A stretch of 64,000 nt of DNA from Kalmusia sp. IMI 367209 (Eukaryota; Ascomycota; Dothideomycetes; Pleosporales; Didymosphaeriaceae): contig JAPEUQ010000009.1 of the NCBI GenBank assembly GCA_027946365.1, positions 1,178,001 through 1,242,000 of the forward strand. The letters are read 5' to 3'. Under the pieces are notes generated by a model. That model ran no database searches, was not told the DNA's origin, and saw nothing but the letters and a program-made list of their open reading frames with translations. The position numbers and the translations under genes are program-made. Shown here piece after piece: positions 13,409 to 25,707 of this stretch. Numbering within the stretch: position 1 is the first letter of the stretch; every line of letters starts with the position of its first letter.

Positions 13409-14606
13409 ATGTCTAAGCCTGACTGGATCCAAGTCGGCGTCCCGACGCTCGACCGCCCATTCGGCCTACAGCTATGGCCCATCTTCGAGAAGGCTTTCGA
13501 GTCCGCCTTGGGATACAAACCGCAGGACTTCCGCTTCACACCCGGCGAGACGCCCATCTCCACCCTCAAGTCATGCACGGCAATTCTCGTCTCATACTAC
13601 ATTATAATATTCGGAGGAAGAGAGTTGATGCGCAATCGTGAAGCTATGAAACTCAGCTTCCTTTTCAAGGTGCACAACTTCTACCTCACAGCCATCAGCG
13701 CCATTCTGCTTGGGCTGTTCCTTGAGCAAATTATTCCCACGGTTGTTCGACATGGCATCTTTTTTGCTGTGTGCGACCACGAGGGCGGTTGGACGGACAA
13801 GATGGTCATTCTATACTACGTGGGTGCTCCTGGCTAGAAATTGAGTTGTTGAGACAAAGCTAACGAGTACAGCTCAACTACCTCACCAAATTCCTCGAGC
13901 TGATTGACACGTGCTTTTTGTTCTTGAAGAAGAAGCCGCTGAGTATGAATTTCAAACCCATTTCTACGATAATTACTGATTTAGCTAGCCTTCCTCCACA
14001 CCTATCACCATGGCGCAACCGCTCTGTTGTGCTATACTCAGCTCATCGGCAACACATCCGTCTCGTGGGTTGTCATCACCCTGAATCTCATGGTCCACGT
14101 CGTCATGTACTGGTACTACTTCCAGAGCGCTCGAGGCATCAAGATCTGGTGGAAGAAGTACATCACCATCATGCAGATTATTCAATTCGTTCTGGATCTC
14201 GGTCAGTTAATTCGGTCTACAATTTAGTCCAAGTTGCGCTAACTTTGAACCTACAGGCTTCGTTTACTTTGCCTCTTGGACCTACTTCACCAGCACCTAC
14301 TGGCCCCACCTTCCCAACATGGGCAAATGCGCTGGTGAAGAGTTCGCTGCTATTGCCGGCATCTGTATCATCACGTCGTACCTCTTCCTCTTCATCTTGT
14401 TCTACCTTGCAACCTACAAGAAGCCGGTGCCCAAGGGCCGTCGCCGTGCTACTAGTGCTCTGGTCGAGATGAAGGATGAGAAGGTCCCGACGGTTGGTGA
14501 AGCGCGACGCAGGCTCTCCCAGGGTGCCCATGCGTTTGCTAACGGACACACCACAGGCGCCTCAACCACCCCCAACGGCCGAGCAACTCGTTCGCGCAAG
14601 GCCTAA
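13409..14606 (+). CDS. ELO-family very-long-chain fatty-acid elongase (3-ketoacyl-CoA synthase)
   Basis: Integral ER membrane condensing enzyme that adds malonyl-CoA units to fatty acyl-CoA for sphingolipids and very-long-chain fatty acids. Four exons: 13409-13819, 13873-13942, 13989-14201, 14257-14606; 347 residues. The family's histidine box is HTYHH (His164, His167, His168), followed by the [13 protein letters not shown] helix and a MQIIQF motif; about seven hydrophobic segments are visible. The 46-nt intron 2 and 55-nt intron 3 have good donors and phases agree. The C-terminus is basic (KPVPKGRRR and a final RSRKA), in keeping with cytosolic ER-retention signals of the family. Ortholog choice among ELO2/ELO3-type paralogues is not possible from this sequence alone. 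Confidence 0.93.
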
Positions 14607-15400
14607 ATCGGACGTGGTGATCACCATTGAGGAAGTGGTGAGAGGTGGCAGGAAGAGGGTCGGATTCAGCTCTGGTGATGCAAGCTCGGAGCTTGAGTGA
14701 GCTTCCGCTTGATCATGAATCCACTCTTCCACATAACGTCCCTACCGTAGACTCTTTCAGAGTGCTACACAGCACGTGCCCCACAAGGGCTCTTTTCAGC
14801 TCATCCGCTTGATTGAGCTTGCCAATGGGAGCAACATCATACGAATGATGCTTTGGCTCCCGTACCTTTCATCATGCCGAGACCCTGGAGGGCACACTCA
14901 TTATTTCCTTGTAATTATTATGCGTCTTGGAGTTTGTCGTTTTGGCTCTCCTCACGAAAACATGCCTTCTGGGCAAATGTACCAGGCGGCTAGCGCAGCA
15001 ATGTAAGATGATGGTGATAGATGCGACGGGTGTTAGCAATCTCGGATGGTAGTTTCGTATCAAGAATTGTAGAAATGAAAACATAATGCATAATCACTGC
15101 GGTCGATCGCCCACTGTGTCTGTCAGTCCACTCTCAGGTGCTGAGTGCCTAGCCATAACTCTCTTTGAGAGGAATGCATTGGGATCAGGCGATTTCAAGC
15201 GCAGGAGCTCGGACCCACTTATCACGTGCGCGCTGTCCCGAGCCATCGTTCCACCAGGCCTGTCTCAGCAAAACTGCTCTTTCGACCTGAGCTAGACAAC
15301 TCCGCCGACACCACCACAACCCGCCACCCCGCCCCATTTGAGCGCCCGTCCGACCCCGATCCCGCTTCTACAGCTTCCTTGCAGGCCATTGAAACCAACA
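14607..15400. other. Intergenic between elongase and COX6
   Basis: About 0.8 kb; nothing beyond the elongase 3' region and COX6 upstream region is seen. Short open frames here lack family resemblance. Confidence 0.55.
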
Positions 15401-16220
15401 ATGTCCTTCGTGCGCGCCGCATCGAGGGTCTCCCGTGTGGGCGTGCGAGTCCCGGCCTACCGCGCCAGCCCCGTTGCCTGGACCGCGCAGCGTGCGTTTT
15501 CGCAGTCGGCCGTACGATGCAGCGACCAGCATGCCGAGGAGACATTCGAGGAGTTCACTGCCAGGTATGACGCATCCTATGGGGATTGACGCAGCTGGGT
15601 AGGGGATGGAGGTACCCGAGGCAGAGAGGGAAGCCATTGAGCTTCATTGAGCTTGCATGGAGCTGCATCGCTGACTTGAATCGTTCCATCGCAGATATGA
15701 GAAGGAATTTGACAGGGTGAACGATGTTTTCGAGCTTCAGGTACGTTCACTGCGCCATGCAACGAGGCATGGCTCGGCACCGCGCATCCGAGCTCCGGAT
15801 GGGCTCTATTGCAATCAATGGCGACCACAGAGCTGACAGTCACTTAGCGAAACCTGAACAACTGCTTCGCCTACGATCTCGTCCCCTCCCCCACGGTCAT
15901 CACCGCCGCTCTCCGCGCTGCTCGCCGCGTAAACGACTTCCCCTCGGCCGTCCGGGTTTTCGAGGGTACGTCCATATTACCGCACATTTTCTTGCTTCAA
16001 CTAGCTGTAACATACACTGAGATTGCCTTTGCGTGGCTGTGGCATGTTTAGCATCGTGTCGAAGGCCTGCTTGGTACACACTTACTGACATGTGTGTCTA
16101 GGCATCAAGTTCAAGGTCGAGAACAAGGGCCAGTACGAAGAATACCTCCAGGAGCTCGAGCCGATACGTGAGGAACTTGGCATTCCGTTGAAGGAGGCCA
16201 TGTATCCCGACGAGAAGTAG
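15401..16220 (+). CDS. COX6: Cytochrome c oxidase subunit VI (COX5A family)
   Basis: Nuclear-encoded matrix-side subunit of mitochondrial complex IV. Four exons: 15401-15564, 15695-15740, 15848-15965, 16102-16220; 148 residues. Residues 1 to about 40 are Arg/Ser/Ala-rich with almost no acidic residues, a clear mitochondrial presequence. The mature part carries the COX5A signature stretch (FEEFTARYEKEFD, NNCFAYDLVPSPTVI, ALRAARRVNDFPSAVRVFEG) and ends YPDEK. The three introns (130, 107 and 136 nt) are longer than the window's norm; exon 2 is only 46 nt. All phases fit. Confidence 0.95.
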
Positions 16221-16830
16221 ATTGCTCGCATGTTTCCATCCCTCCCAAGGATAACATATGCACAACCACGACTACAAACGTCACTTTTTCGCTTTTTTCT
16301 AGTCTAGAAGGATGGAACATGGGAGGGATGGGACGCTGTACTACTAGTGTGAGTTTTGCTGCGGTCTAGTCAGAGATAACATTGAAGGATACGAGTAGAG
16401 GATGTAGACGTGAGCGGTACGCCGCTGTAGTAGTTGTACAGAGTTCGTTTTTGTCTCCATCATGTTTGAATTAGTGAACCCATTACTGCCTGCTCTTTGT
16501 GATGTAGTTTTCAGATGTCAAGCTGACATGCTATCCCTATTCCCATTATATCTAATTACCCCTACGCAAAGTTGATGATTAACTATGCTTAGCCCGCTGA
16601 TTTGCATAGTAAAACGTTCATTCAGCTCTGAATCGCGCAGAGACACGGAGTGAATTAAGAACTAATCATGCGGTTCCTCTTGGTTGGGTAGTACTGGGTA
16701 TCCTGGAATAAGTCATACGAGGGCAAGATGCAGGGCCGGTAGCCCCGCCAAATTTTTCGAACATCTGTGAACCCCCGCCATTGCCCGCCGGTCGTACTCT
16801 TCGTTGCCACCACGCACCAGGACCCTCACT
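16221..16830. other. Intergenic between COX6 and ADE6
   Basis: About 0.6 kb with COX6 3' sequence and the ADE6 promoter; no gene seen. Confidence 0.6.
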
Positions 16831-19800
16831 ATGGCGACGGAGGAGAGTCCCTACCTCGTTCTGCCCGGCTCATCAGCCTTTTCTGACTTTCGGCTGAAGC
16901 GCCTCGCGCAGGCTATCGGCGCAAAGGAAGTGCGCGCGCTTTGGGTGCACTATGTCAACCCGCTGAAAGAGCTGGACGAAAAGGAATTGAAGACATTGGA
17001 GCAGATTCTACACTACGGGGAGTATCCTGACTCCCAAGACCGTCTGTCTCAAACCCTACTCGATGCCATACACCGCAATGGCGAGCCCCGCGACAGCGAT
17101 ACCGTTCTCTTCTACGTATGCCCCCGCCCGGGTACCATCTCGCCATGGAGCTCTCTCGCTACCATGATTGCGCGAACATGCACGCTCGAGAATGCCGTGA
17201 AGCGCATCGAGCGCGGCATGGTGCTCGCTGCTACCTTCGAGAAGCCGCTCGAGGCGGATGAGATTCCTACCGCAGACTCCCTCCACGACCGCATGACACA
17301 GACTATAAGCCGTAGCACGCCGAACCTCGATCTGATTTTCGGCGAACACGAGCCTACACAGGCGACGACTATCAGCTTTGAGGAGTACATCAGCCCTCAA
17401 GCGGCGCTCGAACATGCGAACGAAGACCTAGGACTGGCCATGGATAAGTCGGAGATCGAATACTTGGTTGAGGCATACTCACAGGAACTGAAGAGGGGCC
17501 CGGTCGATGTCGAACTGTTCATGTTTGCGCAGGTCAACTCGGAGCATTGCAGGCATAAGCAGTTCAACGCGGACTTTACTATCGACGGCATGCGCAAAGG
17601 ATACTCGCTGTTTGGCATGATTAGGAACACGCACCAGAAGCATCCTGAGTCTGTCGTTAGCGCGTACAGCGATAACGCGGCTGTTCTCCAAGGAGAAGAG
17701 GCGAGCTTCTGGTCACCGAGCACCTTGACGGGCGAGTGGCATGGGACAAAAGAGACGGTGCATATACTCTGCAAGGTGGAGACACATAACCATCCGACTG
17801 CAGTGTCGCCTTTCCCAGGTGCGGCAACCGGGTCTGGTGGTGAGATCCGAGACGAGGGCGCTGTTGGGCGGGGGTCCCGACCGAAGGCTGGTCTGGCTGG
17901 CTTCACTGTATCCGACCTTCTCATTCCTGGGTTCGAACAGCCGTGGGAGCTGAACAATGTCGGCAAGCCGTCTCATATCGCGAGCAGCCTGGACATCATG
18001 CTCGAAGCGCCCCTTGGCAGTGCTGCATTCAACAACGAATTCGGTCGTCCTTGCACCATCGGTTACTTCAGGACGCTTCTTGTTCGCGTTTTCACAAATG
18101 AGAAGGAGACAGAGGTTCGAGGATACCACAAACCTATCATGCTAGCTGGAGGTGTTGGAACGGTCCGGCCACAACATGCACTTAAAGACCCTGATGTTGT
18201 GCCACCTGGGTCCCACCTTCTGGTTATTGGTGGCCCTGCCATGCTTATCGGCCTTGGTGGCGGTGCTGCATCGAGTGTACAGTCCGGCGAAGGCAAGGTG
18301 GAACTTGACTTTGCTAGTGTTCAACGAGGCAACCCTGAAGTCCAGCGAAGAGCTCAGGAAGTCATCGATACATGTCGATCTATGGGTGACAAAAACCCGA
18401 TTCTTTTCATCCATGATGTCGGTGCAGGTGGTTTATCCAATGCTCTACCAGAACTTGTACATGATTCTGGGCTTGGTGCAATCTTTGAGCTGAGGGAGGT
18501 GGACAGCGCCGACCGGGGCATGAGCCCGCTGCAAATTTGGTGCAACGAGGCGCAGGAGCGATACGTGTTGGCTGTCGGACCAGACGACCTAGAGCTCTTC
18601 AAGAGAATCTGTAAACGAGAACGTTGTGGATATTCAGTTGTAGGCACTGCAACGCAAGAACAACGCCTAGTTTTGAAAGACCGGGATTCGCAAGGCACAC
18701 CGACTCCAATCGACCTACCAATGCCCATTCTGTTCGGCAAGCCACCAAAGATGTCACGAATCGTTGAATCCCGGAAGCTCAGGTTGCCTGCGTTCGACAG
18801 CAGTTTATCCATGTACCTGCCGGAAACACCCAAGGACGGCTTGCTACATGAAGCCGTGAATAGAGTGCTCGCTCTACCTGCTGTTGGTTCCAAGTCTTTC
18901 CTCATCACCATCGGCGACCGTACTGTTGGGGGATTGACGGTCCGTGATCAAATGGTAGGAAAGTGGCAGGTCCCAGTCGCCGATGTCTCCGTGACGGCCA
19001 CCTCTCTCATGTCTGGTGTTAGAACTGGTGAAGCAATGGCCATGGGCGAGAAGCCTACGCTTGCGCTTATCTCTCCTGCAGCATCGGCTAGGATGGCTGT
19101 TGTCGAATCCCTCATGAACTTGGCCGCGGCTAGCACATTCGACAGACTCTCACGAGTAAGGTTGTCTGCCAACTGGATGTCCGCGAGCAGTCACCCTGGC
19201 GAAGGAGCAGCTCTATACGAGGCCGTTGAGGCTATTGGCATGGACTTATGTCCACGACTGGGTGTATCGATTCCCGTTGGAAAGGACTCCATGAGCATGA
19301 AGATGAAATGGAAAGATCAAGAGACGAAGGAAGCCAAGGAAGTCACTGCTCCCATGTCTTTGGTCATCACTGCATTCGCGCCCGTTGATCGCATTGACCG
19401 GACATGGACACCTGCCTTGGAGCGTCTAGAGGATGTTGGCGAGACCATACTCATGTTTGTGGATCTAGCGATTGGCAAAAAGAACATGGGTGGCTCCGCA
19501 CTAGCGCAGACGTTTGGTCAAGTTGGTGACGAAGCGCCTGATGTCTGGGACGCCGATGTCATCAAGGACTACTACGATGCTGTAGAACAACTACATGAGT
19601 CGGGCATTGTGCTGGCTTACCACGATAGGTCAGACGGTGGTTTATTTACCACCCTCGTCGAGATGATGTTCGCCGGACGCTGTGGTCTGGAGATTATGCT
19701 GGACGGCATTGCACATTCAGGAGAAACGAAGGATGCCATCGAGGCCCTCTTCAACGAAGAGCTTGGTGCCGTATTCCAGATCAGGAAAAAGGACGAGGTG

Positions 19801-20934
19801 AACTTCAACCGCTGTTTCGCAACATGCGGCCCACCACCAGGCATGATCAAGAAGATCGGCCGCGTTCCCGAAGCCTCTAAACAAGAGATCTCCTTTGCCT
19901 TCGGCTCGAAGATCATCTACCGCAACACTCGCAAGAACCTTCAGCAACGCTGGGCCGCAACTTCACACCAGCTTCAGCGTATGCGTGACAATCCGGTCTG
20001 CGCCGATCAAGAATTTGCTTCCCTTCAAGACGATAAGGACCCTGGGCTCTCTTATAACCTCACGTTCAACCCCAAGGATACCATACTCCCCCTCAAAGCT
20101 ACTATATCTTCGGCCTTCATATCTAAACCTCGCGTTGCTATCCTAAGAGAAGAGGGCGTCAATGGCCAAGCCGAAATGGCCTACGCCTTCCACACCGCCG
20201 GCTTCGCCGCCATCGACGTCCACATGACCGACATCATCTCTGGACGCGTCTCTCTCGCAGGCTTCGTTGGACTCGCCGCTTGCGGTGGCTTCTCCTACGG
20301 CGACGTGCTCGGCGCTGGCCAAGGCTGGGCGAAATCCGTCCTTCTGCACCCCTCCACCCGTGAAGAATTCAAAGCCTTCTTCGCAAGGAGTGACACATTC
20401 ACCCTCGGCGTGTGCAACGGATGCCAGTTTCTGAGCAAACTGAAGGAAATCATTCCCGGCGCGGAGCTCTGGCCCAGCTTCGAGCGCAACGAGAGCGAGC
20501 AGTACGAAGCGCGCGTCGCCATGGTGGAAATCCTCGACTCGCCCTCTCCCTCCACGCCCCACAGCGTTTTCCTGCACGGCATGCACGGCTCCAAACTGCC
20601 CATCGTGACCGCCCACGGCGAAGGCCGCGCACACTTCCCTCCCGCGCCCACCTCGACGTCCTCCCCGTCCACGCTGTACAACGAGGGCCTGGTCGCCATG
20701 CGCTACGTCGATAACTACGGCAAGGTCACCGAGGCCTATCCGCAGAATCCGAATGGGAGTCCCCAGGGTATCACGGGTGTGAGGAGTAGAGATGGGCGTG
20801 TGCTGGCGCTGATGCCGCATCCCGAGCGGACCATTCTGAAGGATGTGGCGAGCTGGACACCGAGGGGTAACGAGTGGGGAGAGGTTGGGCCGTGGGGACG
20901 AATGTTCAGGAGTGCGAGGCGGTGGGTGGGGTAG
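16831..20934 (+). CDS. ADE6: Phosphoribosylformylglycinamidine synthase (FGAM synthase)
   Basis: Step four of de novo purine synthesis: FGAR + Gln + ATP to FGAM, in the cytosol. One uninterrupted exon, 1,367 residues, the usual length for the fused eukaryotic PurS-PurL-PurQ enzyme. Order: N-terminal PurS-like part, linker, two AIRS-related ATP-binding halves (motifs such as QVNSEHCRHKQFN, VETHNHPTAVSPFPGA, the Gly-rich GGPAMLIGLGGGAASS), then the C-terminal class I glutamine amidotransferase with the nucleophile in GVCNGCQ and the MPHPERT His/Glu motif. The ATG at 16831 is taken as start; the frame is open a few codons upstream but only to a TTG. Confidence 0.98.
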   Translation: MATEESPYLVLPGSSAFSDFRLKRLAQAIGAKEVRALWVHYVNPLKELDEKELKTLEQILHYGEYPDSQDRLSQTLLDAIHRNGEPRDSDTVLFYVCPRPGTISPWSSLATMIARTCTLENAVKRIERGMVLAATFEKPLEADEIPTADSLHDRMTQTISRSTPNLDLIFGEHEPTQATTISFEEYISPQAALEHANEDLGLAMDKSEIEYLVEAYSQELKRGPVDVELFMFAQVNSEHCRHKQFNADFTIDGMRKGYSLFGMIRNTHQKHPESVVSAYSDNAAVLQGEEASFWSPSTLTGEWHGTKETVHILCKVETHNHPTAVSPFPGAATGSGGEIRDEGAVGRGSRPKAGLAGFTVSDLLIPGFEQPWELNNVGKPSHIASSLDIMLEAPLGSAAFNNEFGRPCTIGYFRTLLVRVFTNEKETEVRGYHKPIMLAGGVGTVRPQHALKDPDVVPPGSHLLVIGGPAMLIGLGGGAASSVQSGEGKVELDFASVQRGNPEVQRRAQEVIDTCRSMGDKNPILFIHDVGAGGLSNALPELVHDSGLGAIFELREVDSADRGMSPLQIWCNEAQERYVLAVGPDDLELFKRICKRERCGYSVVGTATQEQRLVLKDRDSQGTPTPIDLPMPILFGKPPKMSRIVESRKLRLPAFDSSLSMYLPETPKDGLLHEAVNRVLALPAVGSKSFLITIGDRTVGGLTVRDQMVGKWQVPVADVSVTATSLMSGVRTGEAMAMGEKPTLALISPAASARMAVVESLMNLAAASTFDRLSRVRLSANWMSASSHPGEGAALYEAVEAIGMDLCPRLGVSIPVGKDSMSMKMKWKDQETKEAKEVTAPMSLVITAFAPVDRIDRTWTPALERLEDVGETILMFVDLAIGKKNMGGSALAQTFGQVGDEAPDVWDADVIKDYYDAVEQLHESGIVLAYHDRSDGGLFTTLVEMMFAGRCGLEIMLDGIAHSGETKDAIEALFNEELGAVFQIRKKDEVNFNRCFATCGPPPGMIKKIGRVPEASKQEISFAFGSKIIYRNTRKNLQQRWAATSHQLQRMRDNPVCADQEFASLQDDKDPGLSYNLTFNPKDTILPLKATISSAFISKPRVAILREEGVNGQAEMAYAFHTAGFAAIDVHMTDIISGRVSLAGFVGLAACGGFSYGDVLGAGQGWAKSVLLHPSTREEFKAFFARSDTFTLGVCNGCQFLSKLKEIIPGAELWPSFERNESEQYEARVAMVEILDSPSPSTPHSVFLHGMHGSKLPIVTAHGEGRAHFPPAPTSTSSPSTLYNEGLVAMRYVDNYGKVTEAYPQNPNGSPQGITGVRSRDGRVLALMPHPERTILKDVASWTPRGNEWGEVGPWGRMFRSARRWVG

Positions 20935-21351
20935 ATGGAACGGGGCCATTCTTTTGGGTACCTAAAGGGTGATGGAAAAAATAGATGGTTCGTACCTCTG
21001 CATTTGGGTCTGGGACGGTAGTAGGCGTTTGGGTTTAGATATAGGTATGCATTTCTCGGATAAGAGAATATTATATGTGCAAAATCAAGCTATCCCATTG
21101 CGCATGTGCGCCCGAAATTACATAGAGCAAATACCAATTTTGCGTGCGAGTAGGCGTTGCTCGAAAGAAGCATATTCGCCAGAGCAGCGTTGCGCCGTAA
21201 CGCCGTTGCCCATGCGGTACTTTCCTGGCCAGCGATAGCCCGTCCGCTGTATTAACACAATTCGTCGCAATCATGTATCCCGAAGTTATGAGCGCCAGCA
21301 TATACACCTGTTGTACAAAGCGTAAATCAAAGGTCGGCCAGCGACGTAATC
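20935..21351. other. Convergent 3' region of ADE6 and mannosyltransferase
   Basis: About 0.4 kb between two convergent stop codons; no gene seen. Confidence 0.7.
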
Positions 21352-22754
21352 TTAGTCCATGCCCGCGTATTTGAACCATACGGGCCGGCAGTCCTGACTG
21401 TTGAGCCAATCTTCGCCGTCGGTGAAGAGACCTGTTTCGCAGCCCTTGCATTTGCCATTGTTGGGGCAGTTGAAGAAGGGAATATGCTGGTAGCCGATGT
21501 CGCGGAACCTGTTCGATGCATGTTAGCCGCGTGTCGAATTGAATGCAGTGGCGAAGCAAGTCACGTACCAGTGCACCTTCTCCTTCTCCTCGAACAGGCC
21601 GACCGCCACGCTGTGCACAGGTGCGTCGCCCCATCGTTCGTAAAAGAAGCCGCCTGCCTTGTCGAGATGCTCGAAGTACTGCGTGTACGCCTTGCTCCTC
21701 CACAGGCTCAAGTCTGCAATCTCGAAATTCGACCAGAAATGACACGTCGAATATCCATTCGCAATCCTGTTATGATCCTGGATTTTCTCGTCTTCCAGGA
21801 ACCCCCGCGCATTCCCTTTAGCCTCATATTCCGGGTGATCCGCCAAGAACTTCAGCGTCTCGGGCCACAGCGTCGCCACGCTATCGGGGCTGTCGAGCAG
21901 CGTCAGCGTGAAGCCGTACGTCTTGTTATGGTCCTGCATGTAGCGGAAGACGTCGTAGTCGACGTCGCAGAAGAAGTGCACTTTGGGCTCGACGCGCCAG
22001 TAGTACTGGACGTCGGCGAGAGCGGGGTGCTGGTAGAAGACGCCACTATTCCAGCGGCACATCTGGTGGTATGAGTCCATCTTCGAATATTGGACGCCCT
22101 TGGAGTCGAGAAGGTTCTTGGATTCTTCGTAGAGGTCTTTGTTTATCCAGGAGGGGATGTCCCAGTGCTCGGCGGGGATCGTGTCTGCATGCGATAACGT
22201 GTAAGCTTATGTATACATCTCAGAGAGCTCGAGGTGGTACGCACGATAGTGTGTCTTCGCCTTTGTAGCCGCGCTGGTCTTCTCTTTGAACTCGTCTGTG
22301 AACTCGACGTTATTGAAAAAGGTCCACGGGTAGTTGAACTTGTGGTTCCATGTGCGCTCTAGGTCGTTCATGCTCTGCAGCATGTCGTCGAGCTCCTCAT
22401 TGCGTACTAAACTCAGGATCGTGGCGTTTATGCGCGCGCTGTTCGCATTGTCCGCATTGTAGTTGTTGCCATCCACGCGCCGCAGTGGCTCGGGAGGCTC
22501 TCCAGATTCTACACCAGCCTTGTCAGCCTTGTCGTATTTCTCAAGAACATTCCGCAAGAGGCAGGTAACACACCATCAAGCTGCGGATCATGATCCCACC
22601 CTTGAGGGCGGTTTCCAGGCTTAATCTGTGTTTTCGGTATCGTGTCTGGCAGTTTTATCGCGGCGGGCTCGCTTCGGTAGAGCTGGACGAAGAGGAAAAT
22701 GAATACGGCTCCGGTGGCGACGGCCAGGAAGCGCATGGCCTTGGGTATGGCCAT
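21352..22754 (-). CDS. GT15 alpha-1,2-mannosyltransferase (KRE2/MNT1 family)
   Basis: Golgi enzyme adding alpha-1,2-mannose from GDP-mannose to O- and N-glycans of cell-wall proteins. Four exons: 22754-22574, 22508-22245, 22184-21569, 21508-21352; 405 residues. It is a type II membrane protein: short cytosolic start, hydrophobic segment about residues 8-22, stem, then the catalytic domain with the family block YHQMCRWNSGVFY and the EPKVHFFCDVDYDVF stretch around the metal- and nucleotide-binding site; the C-terminus has the conserved Cys-rich end (NCPNNGKCKGC, DCRPVWF). All four phases fit. Its start is 271 bp from the divergent GCP5-like gene. Confidence 0.94.
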
Positions 22755-23025
22755 TTTGCACGAGGGGGTACGAGGGACGATTGAGGGTTGAGAAACATCG
22801 TACAAGGACTGAGGTTTAGTCCACCCGCCGCCGTTTGCACGTACGCTCGCACGACCACTTTCCTCGTTAGCTAGCTTAGCTGCCGACATCCGCTTGCACA
22901 CAGACCACTCCACCTGCAACGTAATCGCGCCCAGGCGGGTATCGGCTACGCGTAATGCTTGTGCATCAGCCTTTGACTTGATGCGACGTGCAACGCGTCC
23001 ATGGAGTGATAAGCAAACATCCGAT

Positions 23026-25707
23026 ATGACGCAAAATGCAAAAGTGGCGGGTCTCACCGACGGGCTGATCCACTCCATCCTCAACTTCGACCCGAAGACC
23101 AACAGGCAGGCATACAGACATGCCAAAGAGGTCGCGTCTAAAGGCCTGCGCGCCCATCAGTATGCTCGCACCAACCAATTCGACGTGCAAGCTAGTTTTG
23201 CGGGTCTGGACGAGAAGTTTCGCGTGCTGAATCGCGATGATTTGGCCGATGCGCTCGACGAGCGCGTTAACGAGATCAACAAACGTGTTGGAAAATGGAT
23301 CCCAGAGTGCCTTTCGCTATTGCTTCAACTTTCGGATCGGCCGACTGAGAATTCGAGACTGGAGGCATTAGAGTTGCTGAGAGCGCCTACGCCGCCGCCA
23401 GAGTTAACCTGGAAGGAGATCCTGGACGACGATCCGTACAGCGACGAGGACCTCTGGAAGGATATCGACTATGCCGCAGGGTCGTCAGATGATGAAGTAT
23501 TGCAGCCGAAGAAAGAGAAAGCAAAAGTCTCTCTGTCCACAAGCGCGGAAGAAGACGACACATATGATCCTGAAGGATGCGTCGTCGCCGTGGATGCGAA
23601 CGCCATTGAGGAAATCCGAGAAGCCCAATTTTGGAGACACGATGGAAACGAGGAGGACGAGAAAATCCAAATTACAGAGCTGCAAGCTGTCAGAGAAACG
23701 TTGTTTATGTTGGCCGGGTTACACACGTCGCTATATCGTGCTGACGGGCGTATGGGACCAGAGTTCGAGCTCAGCCACTCAATGACGAACACAACAAAAC
23801 ACCTTCTTTCCGAGATGCGAAATATCGCTCGCAAATCTAACCGGCTTCGGCAGTGGGTGAAACGACCTTCTTCGTTACCACTAGTTCAAACTTTCGAAGC
23901 AGCTGTCTCAAGAAGGCTACTAGAATACGATCAGTCGCTAGCGCTAATTCAGCGGCAGTATCTGGTGCCTGAATGCCCTACGGCCGTGAGCTTATTGGAT
24001 TTACATAACAATGTTAGACGCATGTCTCGACCTATATTACGCCTTGCCGAAATAGTCGCGGAAATTGAGCCACAGCTACTCGTTAATCCGTTTGTCCATC
24101 TGGAAACACTATTTGACCAGATTAGTCTTGCCCAAATGACACTCGAGCAAGACATCTTCGATGCCTTATCTCACATCTTCTTCGAGTGTTTGCAGACTTA
24201 CCTGAAGCCTATGCGTAGATGGATGGAGTCAGGTGAGCTCGGCTTAAACGATGAGACGTTCTTCGTCTTCGAGAACGACTCTAGTAGTGAAGCGTCGTCG
24301 CTATGGCATGACCGTTTCGTCCTCCGCCGTGGGCAAGAGAACGCGTTGCGGTCACCGGCCTTCCTAGAACCCGCTGCGCAGAAGATCTTCAATACTGGGA
24401 AGAGCGTCGTGTTTCTGAAGGAACTGGGCATCCGTGGCTTTAATCCATCAGCGCCTGATTCAGAACCGCGTTTAGATCATGAGACAGTATGCGGCACTAC
24501 CATTGACATGCCATTATCACCCTTTTCGGAATTATTCCAGGCTGCTTTTCAGACATGGATAGGGAGCAAATATTCACTCGCTTCGAATGTACTCCGAGAA
24601 TATCTGTTCAATGACTGTGGACTTGTCCATATTTTGAACAATTTTCGTATCATATATCTGAGCGCAAACGGCTTTATTTTCCAGGACTTTGCTGACGCTA
24701 TTTTTGAGCGCATGGACACCGGTCAAAAAGGCTGGAATGACCGCTTCCTTCTGACCGAACTTGCTCGTGGGATATTTAGCACCGCTTTGGAGCGTTCAGA
24801 GGCTGACAGAGTGGTGGTGCGATCCTTGCGCTCGGAAAAACATGGGCGTTCTGTCAAAGGGCTCGCCAATGTGTCTCTCGACTACGCCGTAAGTCGCGTT
24901 CATACCGCTTCCCTGGAATATGACCGTACTGATTTCAACTAGCTGCCATGGCCGGTCATGAATATCATCCAACGTTCCTCCATTTCCATATACCAACAAC
25001 TTTTCACGTTCCTCCTTCAAACATACCGTGCCAAGTATCTTCTTCAGCGGATCTCTCCATCGTTCATCCGCCAGATTAAGGACGGCCGCCTATGTCAACT
25101 GAGCTACAAGCTCCGCCAGCGTCTCATCTGGTTTGCAGACGTTCTCCGGTCTTACCTTACCGAGACGGTGATCGACTCGAGCTTCGAGGATATGAAGACG
25201 GCTATAGTCAAGGCCGAGGATATCGACGAGATGTCGAATATTCACGTCAAGTACGTAGCCAGACTGCAGGACCAGGCCCTGTTGTCAGAGAACTTGAAAC
25301 CTATCTATAAAGCAATCATTTCGCTTCTGGACCTCGCGGTGCTCTTCTCGCAGCACCACGCCGACAACACGAATACCTCTGACTCAGCAGTACAGTCGAA
25401 GTCAAAGCCTCGAATTAAGCCTTCGGCAAAGAGTTTACGCCGTAAGAGCTTCATCCCGGCTGTTGTAGAGCATGAATCCTCGGACTCTGATAATAGTGAT
25501 GTCAGTGGTGACGAGGGTCAAGAGGGCGCGAAGGCACCTGAGAACGCGGGTCTGAAAGAGGGCTTGGATGTGGTTGATAGAGAGTTTGGACGGCTGCTTC
25601 CGTTTGTGACAGCAGGGTTAAGGAGTGTTGGACGTGTTGGGGCGGAGCCTGTGTGGGAGATGCTAGCGGAAATGTTGGAATGGGAGGGGAAGAAGGAACG
25701 GAGATGA
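23026..25707 (+). CDS. Gamma-tubulin complex component, GCP5-like (Spc97/Spc98 family)
   Basis: Member of the ring complex that nucleates microtubules at spindle pole bodies. Two exons, 23026-24888 and 24943-25707, joined over a 54-nt intron (donor GTAAGT, acceptor AACTAG); 875 residues. The N-terminal third has an acidic insert with an LTWKEILDDDPYSDEDLWK motif that I associate with fungal GCP5 rather than GCP2/3, and the C-terminal half carries the GCP fold (YLLFNDCGLVHILNN-like, LPWPVMNIIQRSSISIYQ, FLLQTYRAKYLL). The frame is open upstream to 22894 without a better ATG except one at 22981; 23026 is preferred because the downstream sequence resembles family starts. GCP5 versus GCP6 assignment is the main doubt. 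Confidence 0.85.

Noticed and set aside
14476..14700. Second open frame over the elongase C-terminus
   Set aside because: No splice pair leads into it better than the straightforward stop; the basic ELO tail is typical.
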